Assembly (NCBI RefSeq): GCF_900128425.1
Contig: NZ_LT635781.1
Location: 52,656 to 116,655 of the forward strand
Reading direction: 5' to 3'
Length of the DNA: 64,000 nt
DNA from: Anaerococcus urinomassiliensis
GTDB lineage: Bacteria > Bacillota > Clostridia > Tissierellales > Peptoniphilaceae
The translations under genes and the position numbers were made by a program. The notes beneath the pieces are model-generated. The model was not told the DNA's origin and did no database searches. It was given only the letters and a program-made list of their open reading frames with translations. This document shows, piece by piece, positions 16,555-25,548 of this stretch (position 1 is its first letter; every line of letters starts with the position of its first letter).

Positions 16555-19224
16555 TTATTTTCTAATTCTTTTTCTAATCTCACCAATTACAAGTGGTAGT
16601 AGGGCTAGTAATAAAATTACCCACCATTGCCAGCTTATAAATTCTAGCTCAAATAGGTTTCTTAGTACTGGGATGTACATTACTACTAGTAGTAGGGCAA
16701 ATGATAATAGGTTTGCTTTTACTAGGTTCTTGTTTGAGAACCATCCTAGTTCTCTTAGGGTGTATTTTTCACTTCTTACAGAAAATACTCTTAGTAGCTC
16801 ACTTGTGATAAGTGTTGCAAATACCATTGTGTGGGCTCCTTCGATATTTCCTGGGAAGATGTATTTAAGTCCTATGACATATGAAGCTAGGACTGCAATT
16901 GTAATTGCTATTGATTGGAAGATTACACCACGGCCTGTTTCACCAGATAAGATACCTTGGTGTGGATCACGTGGAGGACGTTCCATAATGTCTGCTTCTG
17001 CTGGTTCTACACCAAGAGCTAGGGCTGGAAATGCGTCTGTTACAAGGTTTAGCCATAGTAGTTGGATTGGTGTAAGTGGGCTTGGAAGTCCAAATAGGAT
17101 TGATAAGAATACTATCAATACTTCGGCGATGTTACATGATAGAAGGAATGATACAAACTTTTTGATGTTTGAGAATATTACTCTTCCTTCTTCTACTGCG
17201 TTTACTATTGTGGCGAAGTTATCGTCAACTAGGATCATATCTGCAGTATCTTTTGCAACGTCTGTTCCTGTAATACCCATAGATACACCGATGTCAGCAT
17301 TTTTGATAGCTGGTGCATCGTTTACTCCATCCCCTGTCATGGCTACTATGTTGCCATTGGCTTGGAGGGCATTTACAAGTTGGACCTTATTTTGTGGTGA
17401 TACTCTTGCAAAAATACGTTTTGTTTTTACAATTTCTCTGATTTCTTCTTCAGACTTGCCATTTAGATCGCTTCCTTGCATAGCTTGGTCTTCTCTTTCA
17501 GCTATGCCAAGGTCTTTTGCTATAGCAAGAGCTGTCTCAAAGTAGTCGCCTGTAATCATTATTACATCGATGCCAGATTTGTGACATTCTTCTACGGCTG
17601 CCTTTGCTTCTGGTCTTGGTGGGTCAATCATTCCTGTTAGACCAACAAAAACCATCTCGCGTTCGATATTTTCTGTTGTAAGTTCCTCATCTTCCAAAGT
17701 TTCATATGGTTTGAAGGCATAGGCCATAACACGTAGAGCTTGTTTAGCAAGTTTGGTGTTTTCTTCTAGAACCTTGTTTTTCTTATCTTCTGTAAAGTCT
17801 TCTAGCTTGCCATCAATCATGATCTTGCTAGAGTTTTTGATGATGATATCTGGTGCACCCTTGGTCATGGCATAGAAGCTGTCTTCTATTTTATGGAAGG
17901 TTGTCATCATCTTTCTATCGGAATCAAATGGTATTTCGTCAATTCTTGGATGTGCTTCGTTTAAGTCTTCTTGAACTATGCCCCATTTTTCTGAAAGGGT
18001 AAGCATAGCGCCTTCTGTTGGGTCGCCTGTGATTTCATAAGTTCCAGATCTTTCTATTAGATTTGCATCGTTTGATAGGGATGCTATTGTCATTAATAGT
18101 TCGATTTGATCGTGGCTATCTATAACCTCACCCTCGTGGGAAATCTTACCTTCTGGAGCATAACCAGAGCCATCTACATCAAATTCTTTAAAATCTGTGA
18201 AGACCTTGGTGATGGTCATCTCATTTTGGGTTAAAGTACCAGTTTTATCTGAACAAATTGCTGTTGTAGAACCAAGTGTCTCTACAGAAACAAGGTTTTT
18301 TACAATGGCCTTTTTCTCAACCATGCGGTTCATACCAATTGATAGAACAATTGTTACAACTGCTGTAAGTCCTTCTGGTATAGCTGCTACTGCAAGAGAC
18401 ACGGCAACCATGAAGTTTTCTAGCAATGTCATATTACTTCTAAAGTAACCAACAACAAATACTAGGGCACAAACTACGATTACAAGAATAGCAAGCTTTT
18501 TAGAAAGTTCATTTAGCTGTTTTTGCAGTGGTGTTTGCTTTTCTCCCACTGAGTCTAGACTTGTTGCAATCTTTCCTATTTCTGATTCACTTCCGGTGCT
18601 TGTTACGACACCTTCACCGTGACCATAAGTTACAATTGAAGATGAGTAGGCAGAGTTCTTACGATCTCCTATACCAACTTCCTCGTTGTATTCTTCTTCG
18701 GCATCCTTTTCTACTGCAACTGATTCACCAGTAAGAGATGATTCGTCGATTTTTAAGTTTCTAGAATCAAGTAGTCTGATATCAGCTGGGATTATATCTC
18801 CTGTTTCAAGGATTACAATATCTCCAGGCACAAGCTCTTCTGCCTTTACCTTGCCACGTTTGCCATCACGAAGGACGGTCGCCTCGGGGCTTGACATCTT
18901 TTGAAGGGCTGCCACACTATCTTCAGCCTGACCTTCTTGGTAAATACTCATAATAGCATTGACAACGACAATTGCAATGATAATAATAGCTTCAATCTTA
19001 TCTCCTGTAAAAGCAGAGATGATTGATGCAACTATAAGTAAAATTACCATGGGATCTATGATTTGGTCTAGGATTTTTTGAAGCATAGATTTTTTGTTTG
19101 ATGATTCAATACTGTTTGGACCATATTTTTCTAGACGAGTTTTTGCTTCGCTAGAGTTTAGTCCAGTTTTTGGATCGACGCCAATTTTTTCTAATAAATC
19201 CTTTTTAGAACCTTGGTAGTCCAT
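16555..19224 (-). CDS. P-type cation ATPase (IIA, Ca2+/Mn2+ exporter), riboswitch controlled
   Basis: 889 residues, full length. Actuator motif LTGES, phosphorylation motif CSDKTGTLTQNE, nucleotide-domain MTKGAPD and the hinge TGDGVNDAP are present, with about ten membrane helices (four N-terminal, six C-terminal) and a helix-4 region PEGL typical of SERCA/PMR1 pumps. On sequence alone it would be called a calcium pump. The leader carries a yybP-ykoY (Mn2+) riboswitch, which in Lactococcus controls a manganese-exporting P-type ATPase, so Mn2+ efflux is the more likely main role. A truncated copy of its 3' third lies at 10661-11490. Confidence 0.93.
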   Translation of the reverse strand: MDYQGSKKDLLEKIGVDPKTGLNSSEAKTRLEKYGPNSIESSNKKSMLQKILDQIIDPMVILLIVASIISAFTGDKIEAIIIIAIVVVNAIMSIYQEGQAEDSVAALQKMSSPEATVLRDGKRGKVKAEELVPGDIVILETGDIIPADIRLLDSRNLKIDESSLTGESVAVEKDAEEEYNEEVGIGDRKNSAYSSSIVTYGHGEGVVTSTGSESEIGKIATSLDSVGEKQTPLQKQLNELSKKLAILVIVVCALVFVVGYFRSNMTLLENFMVAVSLAVAAIPEGLTAVVTIVLSIGMNRMVEKKAIVKNLVSVETLGSTTAICSDKTGTLTQNEMTITKVFTDFKEFDVDGSGYAPEGKISHEGEVIDSHDQIELLMTIASLSNDANLIERSGTYEITGDPTEGAMLTLSEKWGIVQEDLNEAHPRIDEIPFDSDRKMMTTFHKIEDSFYAMTKGAPDIIIKNSSKIMIDGKLEDFTEDKKNKVLEENTKLAKQALRVMAYAFKPYETLEDEELTTENIEREMVFVGLTGMIDPPRPEAKAAVEECHKSGIDVIMITGDYFETALAIAKDLGIAEREDQAMQGSDLNGKSEEEIREIVKTKRIFARVSPQNKVQLVNALQANGNIVAMTGDGVNDAPAIKNADIGVSMGITGTDVAKDTADMILVDDNFATIVNAVEEGRVIFSNIKKFVSFLLSCNIAEVLIVFLSILFGLPSPLTPIQLLWLNLVTDAFPALALGVEPAEADIMERPPRDPHQGILSGETGRGVIFQSIAITIAVLASYVIGLKYIFPGNIEGAHTMVFATLITSELLRVFSVRSEKYTLRELGWFSNKNLVKANLLSFALLLVVMYIPVLRNLFELEFISWQWWVILLLALLPLVIGEIRKRIRK

Positions 19225-19256
19225 ATTTCCTCCTATAAAAATATTTGCAAAATGGA

Positions 19257-19372
19257 AATAAAAAAGACTTTTGGCGGATTTGCCAAAAGTCTTGCCACCT
19301 TTTTAGGGTTTATTTAACCGGAAATAAATTCGTTCTGACGATTAAATAATTGGGCTACTCCCTTTCTGCTAT
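19257..19372 (-). promoter_or_regulatory. yybP-ykoY manganese riboswitch with terminator
   Basis: Read on the minus strand: AAAGGGAGTAGC, then TCGTCAGAACG, TTCCGGTTAAAT and TGGCAAGACTTTT, the conserved elements of the yybP-ykoY aptamer in the right order. The AAGACTTTTGGC segment is also the left arm of a perfect 12-bp hairpin (19264-19293) followed by a U tract, i.e. an intrinsic terminator overlapping the aptamer closing strand. Mn2+ binding would stabilise the aptamer and let transcription into the ATPase gene continue. The elements were recognised from memory of the family, not by a covariance-model search. Confidence 0.85.
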
Positions 19373-19376
19373 GATA

Positions 19377-19405
19377 AATATACCAAACATCTAAGCAAAT
19401 AGCAA
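19377..19405 (-). promoter_or_regulatory. Promoter of the riboswitch-ATPase transcript
   Basis: Minus strand TTGCTA (19405-19400), 17-bp spacer, TATATT (19382-19377), with a start expected near 19370, just at the beginning of the aptamer. Confidence 0.65.
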
Positions 19406-19420
19406 TAATTTATAAAAGAT

Positions 19421-20440
19421 TTATTTGCTTATAAATGCCTTTAAGAGTTTATAAAGTCCACCTAGGCCATTTTCGTGTGTTCTCTCATAGCCGTGGCTTG
19501 CTGCAACTCCTGCACCTACTAGTCCGTGGCGGAAGTCATTGGCGCTTGCTACTGCTGCGGATGCATCAGATCCGTAGAAAGGATAGATGTCTATAGCATA
19601 GTCGATGGATTCTTCCTTAGCTGTAGCTATAAGTTCGTTTGTTAAGTCAAAGTTATATGGGCCAGAGGAGTCTTTGGCACAAATTGAAACTTTTGTTTCA
19701 TCTGTCTTAAGGTCATCATATACTACTCCCATATCAACAGCTACCATATCCTTAATTCCTGCAGGATGTCCACTTGCTGCACCGTGGCCTACTTCTTCAT
19801 AGATTGTAAAGGCCATGTAGAGTGGGCGGCTTAGGCTGATATTTTCTTCCTTTATAGCTTTTGCCAATGCCATAAGCACACCTGCACTTGCCTTATCATC
19901 TAGGTGGCGAGATTTAACAAAGCCGTTGTCTACCCTAAATCTTGGGTCAAGGGCTATGAAATCTCCAGCAGAGATGCCTAGAGCTTCTGTTTCTTCGGCT
20001 GAATTTGTAATCTCATCTATAACTACTTCCATGTGTTCGTCATCACGTTTGGCTTCTCTTGGATCATTTGATCCGTGGACTGCTGGATTGTTTAGTCTCA
20101 TAACGCCAGTAAATTCCTTGCCATCTCTTGTGATGATTGTGACATTTTCTTGTTCTACATAAGAAAGTGGGAAACCGCCCAAACTTGTCACCCTAAGTCT
20201 ACCATTGGACTTGATAGACCTTACCATAAGTCCTAAGGTATCTACGTGGGCTGATAGTAAGAGGCCGTTTTCATCACCTGGATTTATGGGAACTATGACA
20301 TTGCCCTTGTTTGTTTGGTAGGGTTCATATCCCATTTTTGTAAATTCGTCTATTAGGTATTTTTCTGCTCTTTTTGTATATCCTGTAGGGGATGGGGTCT
20401 TGCACAATTCTTCGATATATTTTATAATTTCTTGGTTCAT
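19421..20440 (-). CDS. M42-family metallo-aminopeptidase
   Basis: 339 residues. Metal-binding and active-site segments are visible: SAHVDTLGLMV, RHLDDKASAGVLMAL, YEEVGHGAASG, DMGVV and the late ERTHENGL His. The fold and order match M42 glutamyl/deblocking aminopeptidases (FrvX/PepA-like) that form large cytoplasmic tetrahedral complexes and trim peptides. It starts 9 bp after the LURP-one gene stop on the same strand, so the two are likely cotranscribed. No strong terminator follows; a weak AAGCAAAT/ATTTGCTT hairpin overlaps the stop. Confidence 0.9.
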   Translation of the reverse strand: MNQEIIKYIEELCKTPSPTGYTKRAEKYLIDEFTKMGYEPYQTNKGNVIVPINPGDENGLLLSAHVDTLGLMVRSIKSNGRLRVTSLGGFPLSYVEQENVTIITRDGKEFTGVMRLNNPAVHGSNDPREAKRDDEHMEVVIDEITNSAEETEALGISAGDFIALDPRFRVDNGFVKSRHLDDKASAGVLMALAKAIKEENISLSRPLYMAFTIYEEVGHGAASGHPAGIKDMVAVDMGVVYDDLKTDETKVSICAKDSSGPYNFDLTNELIATAKEESIDYAIDIYPFYGSDASAAVASANDFRHGLVGAGVAASHGYERTHENGLGGLYKLLKAFISK

Positions 20441-20449
20441 TTCTCCTCC

Positions 20450-20950
20450 TTATCTGCCAGAACTTGCAGCTTGTTCTAAGTCAATCATATTATTTAAGCA
20501 AATGACAAGGCCTATTAGCTCTTCGATGTAATCTTGGTCATAAACTATGAGTTCGTAATTGTCAGTTAGGGCAAAAAACTTCTTGTTAACAGCTCCAACA
20601 GTTTGTCCGTTTTTGTTTGTAACAGTAAAATTCAAATGGAATATATCCCCTTCTAAGTAAAGGGCATCATCATCTAGACTTACGTCTACACGGTGTTTGA
20701 AAAACTCGAATTTTTTCTGAACAATCATACTAGTTCCATCGTGCATACTTACAGTATACCTTGGTAGGAAAGTAAGAAGCTGCCTACTAATTTGTAAAAT
20801 AGTCTTTGCATTTAGGTCGGTAACCTTAGACTCATAACCCAAAAATGTAAAGTCTTGGTCTAGATAGTAAGCTTCACGTCCGTCTTCATCCAAGATGGGA
20901 TAGTGGTCTGTAATTTTGAAAAATTTTTCCTTAAAATATAACTTTTTCAT
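20450..20950 (-). CDS. LURP-one-related / YxjI-like protein
   Basis: 166 residues with the tubby-like beta-barrel pattern of the LOR/YxjI family: KLYFKEKFFKITDHYPILDEDG at the N-terminus, EAYYLDQDFTFLG, alternating strand pattern and the last hydrophobic helix EELIGLVICLNNMIDLEQA. These proteins are soluble or membrane-associated scramblase-like barrels of unclear role in bacteria. Next to the M42 peptidase on the same strand; no functional link is known to me. Confidence 0.75.
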   Translation of the reverse strand: MKKLYFKEKFFKITDHYPILDEDGREAYYLDQDFTFLGYESKVTDLNAKTILQISRQLLTFLPRYTVSMHDGTSMIVQKKFEFFKHRVDVSLDDDALYLEGDIFHLNFTVTNKNGQTVGAVNKKFFALTDNYELIVYDQDYIEELIGLVICLNNMIDLEQAASSGR

Positions 20951-21045
20951 ATATTATCCTTTTCTTTTAAAAGCTTGCCTTAATAATATAATATTTTTTA
21001 GCGTATATAATGCAAGTTATCATAAAAATTTCAGAAAGTGGAAGA

Positions 21046-22746
21046 TTAGCGGCCGCCGCCACCCCCTCCACCAAATCCTCCAGCTCCTCCGCCAAAGGAA
21101 GTTGGTCCACCACTTCCAGCAGCACTAAAGCTCTCACCGTTGCCAGAAGCATAGGATGAAAAGGAGTGGATATTGTTCAAATAGGCATAGGTGTAGATAT
21201 TGTTGAAATTATAGCCTGTATATACTTTATTGAAGTTATCATAAACTTTTTTGCTGATTCCAAATAATCCTGCATAAATCATATAGGTATCCAATATTTT
21301 TGTATCATCTATATCTCTTGGATCTATGCCGTCGTAGTTTGTCAGGTAATTTTTAAAGCCAATGTATTTTTTGTACAAATCCTTACCTTTTTCAGTTAGA
21401 ATTGTTTTATCGTGTTTCTTTCCTCGGGTAGTTTCTATATAGCCAGCCTTTTCTAAGGCTTTTTTGGAATTTTCGGCCAATTCTTTTGATAATTTATCAA
21501 GGTCTTTGTTATTTTCTTTTAAATATTTCTTGAGAGATTTTTCTGTAATCTTTCCTTCAGAGCTTTCTTTTCCTATATTTTCTAATACAGTAAATACTTT
21601 TTGCTCTGTTTGACCCATATTTTCTGGTCTGTGTTTTATGATTATTTCGCCAGTTTTATCTTTTTTGATAGTATTCTTTAAGATACCACCGTTGTCTCGT
21701 TCAAAATAAGAAATAGCGCCGTCATTTATCCATTTAAGGAAGAAGGCATTGATAAAATTGTCGACAACTAAACCGCCTAAGGCATTAACGGCAATCAAAT
21801 ACAAATCTTCCAAGTTACCGTCATAAGGGATTTCACCATATCTATAGTCTTTGAGAGATTTTCTCTTTGGAAGTTCATTTAAGTTGGCTATATATGTTGG
21901 ACTTTTTTTTGCTATCAAGGCAATTATTGCTATGATTACTACCAAAGGAAGTCCAATCACTAATAGGATAAGAAAAAATTCTTTTGGTCCAAATTCATCT
22001 TTTTGAACCACACCCTCATTATCTTCCCAGTCACTTCCTTCGACAGCTTGGTTGGCGTAGTCGGTGAAGGACTTATCTTCCGTGTAAGTAGTATTAAATG
22101 TTCCTTTAGGGAATTTTAGCATAATATTTACATTATTAACTTCACCAGTAGAATTTGCTATGATAGACCCATTATTATTCTTTATGTCGCCCTCAAATCC
22201 AAATCCCCACATCTTTACATCTTTACTTATAGGCTCGTAAGAATTAATCTTTAGATCTACCTTTTCTGGCTTGGGGTCAAAGTCTGAACCTACAAATTTG
22301 AAAAATAGCATATCGCTATCATTAAGTCCTATGATTAGAGGATTTATGTCATAGGAGATTTGATATGTATTATTTTCGCCACGCTCTGAAATCCCCCAGC
22401 AAAGTTCAACTGCATCATCAGTATTGTTTCTGCCATAGTAAAAGGTCTTTTGATCAAAGTTTTCATCTACATTCCAAGGATTTTTTTCGCTAAATTCTTC
22501 GCCGTTAAGGCTTGCCTTGAAATTTTCGATTTTTATATTCTTAAGATTTTCGATTCTCTTGTATCTTTCGCTATAATCATTGTCTCTTTCGTCTATTTGC
22601 CACTCTTCTGTAACAGAAGCTTTGCCGTTTTTATCTATATTTATATCTAAATTTATGTATTTAAAGCCATCCGCAAGAACTGATTTTGGTAAAAGTATTA
22701 TTATAGTTAGCAGAATAGAGCTAAGAATTCTTTTAAACTTTCTCAT
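21046..22746 (-). CDS. DUF2207 membrane protein with Gly-rich tail, copy 1
   Basis: 566 residues from the ATG at 22746 (AAAGGAGATAAA upstream; the 22776 ATG is less likely). Signal peptide ending near SVLADG, an extracytoplasmic DUF2207 domain (about 20-240; DINIDKNGKASVTEEWQ), a membrane helix near 265-285, a cytoplasmic region, and a C-terminal tail of Gly and aromatic repeats (GGAGGFGGGGGGGR). Function unknown; DUF2207 proteins often neighbour LemA, as here. It is a paralogue of the gene at 25674-27446, with TrkHA between. Confidence 0.85.
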   Translation of the reverse strand: MRKFKRILSSILLTIIILLPKSVLADGFKYINLDINIDKNGKASVTEEWQIDERDNDYSERYKRIENLKNIKIENFKASLNGEEFSEKNPWNVDENFDQKTFYYGRNNTDDAVELCWGISERGENNTYQISYDINPLIIGLNDSDMLFFKFVGSDFDPKPEKVDLKINSYEPISKDVKMWGFGFEGDIKNNNGSIIANSTGEVNNVNIMLKFPKGTFNTTYTEDKSFTDYANQAVEGSDWEDNEGVVQKDEFGPKEFFLILLVIGLPLVVIIAIIALIAKKSPTYIANLNELPKRKSLKDYRYGEIPYDGNLEDLYLIAVNALGGLVVDNFINAFFLKWINDGAISYFERDNGGILKNTIKKDKTGEIIIKHRPENMGQTEQKVFTVLENIGKESSEGKITEKSLKKYLKENNKDLDKLSKELAENSKKALEKAGYIETTRGKKHDKTILTEKGKDLYKKYIGFKNYLTNYDGIDPRDIDDTKILDTYMIYAGLFGISKKVYDNFNKVYTGYNFNNIYTYAYLNNIHSFSSYASGNGESFSAAGSGGPTSFGGGAGGFGGGGGGGR

Positions 22747-22845
22747 TTTATCTCCTTTGAAATAACTTATTTTCACTATTTTTATACCCTATTAGGCTGA
22801 TTTATTATATAATAGTAAAAAGCTTTGATGATTAAGGAGGAATTT

Positions 22846-23304
22846 ATGGTATATATAATTATGGGGATTTTGATAGCCCTTGGATTTGTAAATTTATACA
22901 TAGGTAAGAAGGTTATAATAAGGCCTGGAATTAATAAGATGGATATAAGCATACTTATATTTGTTGGAGCTTTATTTATGATAGTATCTCGTTTGATGAA
23001 GTCGGATCTTAGAAATTCAATAATCATGGTTATATGCATATTGTTTTATATATTTACTTCAAGATGGGCCAGGGGAATTACAAAAAATGGAATAAATGTC
23101 ATCGGCAACACCTATATGTTAGTGCGTGAAATCGACTTTGATAATATAAATCCTATCAAGGTGATGGATGATGGTGACTATCTCCAATATCCTATAAAAA
23201 TAAAGGGAAAAATGGCTATAGATATCCAAAGATACAAAAAGGAAAAGAAAAGCGAATTGGCTGATGTTTTTTCGAAAAACAAAGTTATATTCACCTATAA
23301 ATAA
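22846..23304 (+). CDS. Small membrane protein of unknown function
   Basis: 152 residues from the ATG at 22846 (AAGGAGGAATTT upstream). Three hydrophobic segments (about 1-20, 32-52, 62-80) are followed by a soluble C-terminal part (ARGITKNGINVIGNTYMLVREIDFD...) resembling the DUF5673-type layout, where a membrane anchor carries a small beta domain. No family is certain. Divergent from DUF2207 copy 1 and separated from trkH by its own promoter. Confidence 0.6.
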   Translation: MVYIIMGILIALGFVNLYIGKKVIIRPGINKMDISILIFVGALFMIVSRLMKSDLRNSIIMVICILFYIFTSRWARGITKNGINVIGNTYMLVREIDFDNINPIKVMDDGDYLQYPIKIKGKMAIDIQRYKKEKKSELADVFSKNKVIFTYK

Positions 23305-23354
23305 GCTTTAAATTTCAATGCTAGAAGTTGTTAAAAAATATTTGTCAATATCTA

Positions 23355-23418
23355 TTGACTTTGGATAAACGAGGTGTAAAATTTCATTAGACTCAAGCCC
23401 TCAAATTAGGGGGCTTTT
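23355..23418 (+). promoter_or_regulatory. Promoter and leader hairpin of trkH-trkA
   Basis: TTGACT (23355-23360), 16-bp spacer, TAAAAT (23377-23382). About 12 nt further a GC-rich hairpin AAGCCC...GGGCTT (about 23393-23416) is followed by TTTTATTG, so it could terminate transcription inside the 5' leader. It may instead be the terminator of the gene at 22846-23304. Confidence 0.5.
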
Positions 23419-23439
23419 ATTGTTAAGAAAGGCGTGTAA

Positions 23440-24789
23440 ATGAAAAATAAATTTAATGGGAAATTCTTCGATAGGGTAAGTGAGAGCCCACCCTTGATTT
23501 TAACTCTAGGATTTTTTATTCTAATTAGCATAGGTGCGTTGATCTTATCAACTCCTTTTGTAACAAGGTCAGGCAATCCTACCAATCCAATAGATGCAAT
23601 TTTTATAGCAGCAAGTGCGTCTTGCGTTACTGGTCTAACCCCAGTAAATACGGCAGAGCACTGGAATACACTAGGTCAAGTTGTAATAATAACCTTAATA
23701 CAAATAGGTGGGCTTGGTATAATGACACTTGCATCTATAATTCCTTTGATACTTAGAAAAAAGATTGGAATTAAAACAAGGCTTATACTAAAGGAACAAC
23801 TAAATATAGGAAGTATGGAAGGGGTAATCCGACTTTTTAAATACGTACTAGGATTTACCCTAGTAGTAGAAAGCCTTGGAGCTTTATTTCTTGCTATAAG
23901 ATTTGTGCCAACTTATGGTCTTGGCAAGGGGATTTGGTTTTCTATTTTTCATTCCATATCTGCTTTTTGTAATGCAGGCTTTGATATATTAGGTGACTCC
24001 ATATACCCACTTAGAGGTGATTACCTAGTTAATATCACTATCATGTGCCTAATTATAATTGGTGGTTTGGGCTTTATGGTTACAAGTGAAATATACTATA
24101 AGAGACATTTTAAAAATATTTCTACCCATTCAAAATTAGTGTTATTGACAAATGCAGGACTTATACTGGTTGGGGCTTTGGGATTTTTCGTACTTGAGTC
24201 TTTAAAGAGTGGGGTCTTGAGCAATGAGACTATAGGTGATGGAATCTTGATTTCGTTTTTTCAATCTGTTTCTGCAAGGACAGCAGGATTTTACTCAGCA
24301 GATTTATCCCAAATTAACGACTCTACAGCAATTCTATTGATAAGCCTTATGTTTATCGGTGGATCTCCAGGATCTACAGCTGGAGGTATCAAGACAACTA
24401 CCTTTGCTGTATTGCTACTAGCGGTCATATCTGTTGTGAAAAATGAAAAAGAACCTATAGTTTTCAAGAGAAGAATTAGTGACGATACCATCAAAAAAGC
24501 CTTGTCTATATTTGTCATTTCCTTATCTATAGTTATATTTGTAAGCTTTGTGATAGCAGCTATAGAGGACTTTGCCTTTATAGACATCTTGTATGAAACA
24601 GCTTCAGCTTTGGGAACAGTAGGAGCAACTCTTGGAATAACTGATAAGCTCTCAGCAGTATCAAAAGTATTGATTACACTTTGTATGTACTTGGGAAGAA
24701 TAGGTCCAATTACTATGGCCCTATCATTTGGCTTAAAGTCAGATGTAAGACTGATAAGATATCCAGAAGGATTTATAAGCATAGGTTAG
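23440..24789 (+). CDS. Potassium uptake protein, TrkH/KtrB family
   Basis: 449 residues, integral membrane. The four pseudo-repeat selectivity segments are visible as SCVTGLTPVNT, FCNAGFDIL, ARTAGFYSADL and GTVGATLGI, each with the filter glycine. Length fits KtrB-type Na+- or H+-coupled K+ uptake channels. It is followed 8 bp later by the TrkA regulator. No c-di-AMP riboswitch is recognisable upstream. Confidence 0.93.
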   Translation: MKNKFNGKFFDRVSESPPLILTLGFFILISIGALILSTPFVTRSGNPTNPIDAIFIAASASCVTGLTPVNTAEHWNTLGQVVIITLIQIGGLGIMTLASIIPLILRKKIGIKTRLILKEQLNIGSMEGVIRLFKYVLGFTLVVESLGALFLAIRFVPTYGLGKGIWFSIFHSISAFCNAGFDILGDSIYPLRGDYLVNITIMCLIIIGGLGFMVTSEIYYKRHFKNISTHSKLVLLTNAGLILVGALGFFVLESLKSGVLSNETIGDGILISFFQSVSARTAGFYSADLSQINDSTAILLISLMFIGGSPGSTAGGIKTTTFAVLLLAVISVVKNEKEPIVFKRRISDDTIKKALSIFVISLSIVIFVSFVIAAIEDFAFIDILYETASALGTVGATLGITDKLSAVSKVLITLCMYLGRIGPITMALSFGLKSDVRLIRYPEGFISIG

Positions 24790-24797
24790 GAGGAATT

Positions 24798-25451
24798 ATG
24801 CAAAGAAATATAATTGTTTTAGGACTAGGCAGATTTGGCTATGCGGTAGCAACCAGACTAGCTCAAAAGGGAGCCTATGTTACTGCAGTTGACTCAAACT
24901 ATAAAACAGTAGAAAAAATAGCAAGCTTTGTATCAAGTTCTGTTCAAGCAGATATCACTGAAGAGCAAGCTCTCAAATCTCTTGGTATCAATAATTATGA
25001 TGCAGCTATAATAGCGACTGGCTCAAATTTAGAAGCGTCCATTGAGGCTACATTAATTTGTAAGGATAGCGGGATTAACCAAGTAATAGCAAAGGCTTCA
25101 AGTGAATCTCATGCCAGAATTTTAGAAAAGATTGGGGCAGACTACATTGTTTTTCCAGAAGCAGATACAGCTGAAAGGCTTGCAAGATCTCTTGTGGGAC
25201 CTAACTTGCTAGAGATTATTGAATTTTCAGATGAGTTTTCTATTATAGAAGTCAAAGCTCATAAGTCCTGGATGGGCAAAAACTTGATAGACTTAGACTT
25301 TAGAAATGAGTATCAGATGAATGTTGTGGCCTTTGAAAGAGATGGACAAATGATAATAGACTTTGATCCTAGCCTTGAAATCGAAGAAAATGACATCTTG
25401 GTTTTAATAGGAACTAGTGAAAACGCTAAAGAACTAGAAAAGAGCATTTGA
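24798..25451 (+). CDS. Potassium uptake regulator, TrkA/KtrA family
   Basis: 217 residues from the ATG at 24798 (AGGAGGAATT upstream). N-terminal RCK_N Rossmann domain with GLGRFGYAVATRLAQKGAYVTAVD and a C-terminal RCK_C domain (after about 140, IIEFSDEFSIIEVKAHKSWMGK). It forms the cytoplasmic nucleotide-gated ring that opens the TrkH/KtrB channel; RCK_C is the site where c-di-AMP binds in relatives. Operon with the preceding gene. Confidence 0.93.
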   Translation: MQRNIIVLGLGRFGYAVATRLAQKGAYVTAVDSNYKTVEKIASFVSSSVQADITEEQALKSLGINNYDAAIIATGSNLEASIEATLICKDSGINQVIAKASSESHARILEKIGADYIVFPEADTAERLARSLVGPNLLEIIEFSDEFSIIEVKAHKSWMGKNLIDLDFRNEYQMNVVAFERDGQMIIDFDPSLEIEENDILVLIGTSENAKELEKSI

Positions 25452-25514
25452 AATTAATATTGAAATTTAATTTTGTAAATAGGATTTGATTGAAAAACAT
25501 ATTTAAGAAAATGT

Positions 25515-25542
25515 TTGCATATTTTTTTATCTGTGTTATAAT
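25515..25542 (+). promoter_or_regulatory. Strong promoter without a following gene
   Basis: TTGCAT (25515-25520), 16-bp spacer, TATAAT (25537-25542). No ORF with an RBS follows before the terminator at 25634, so it probably drives a small RNA. Confidence 0.65.
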
Positions 25543-25548
25543 ATAGTT

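Noticed and set aside
23305..23439. c-di-AMP (ydaO) riboswitch before trkH
   Set aside because: The gap is too short and the conserved ydaO blocks are absent; only a simple hairpin is seen.
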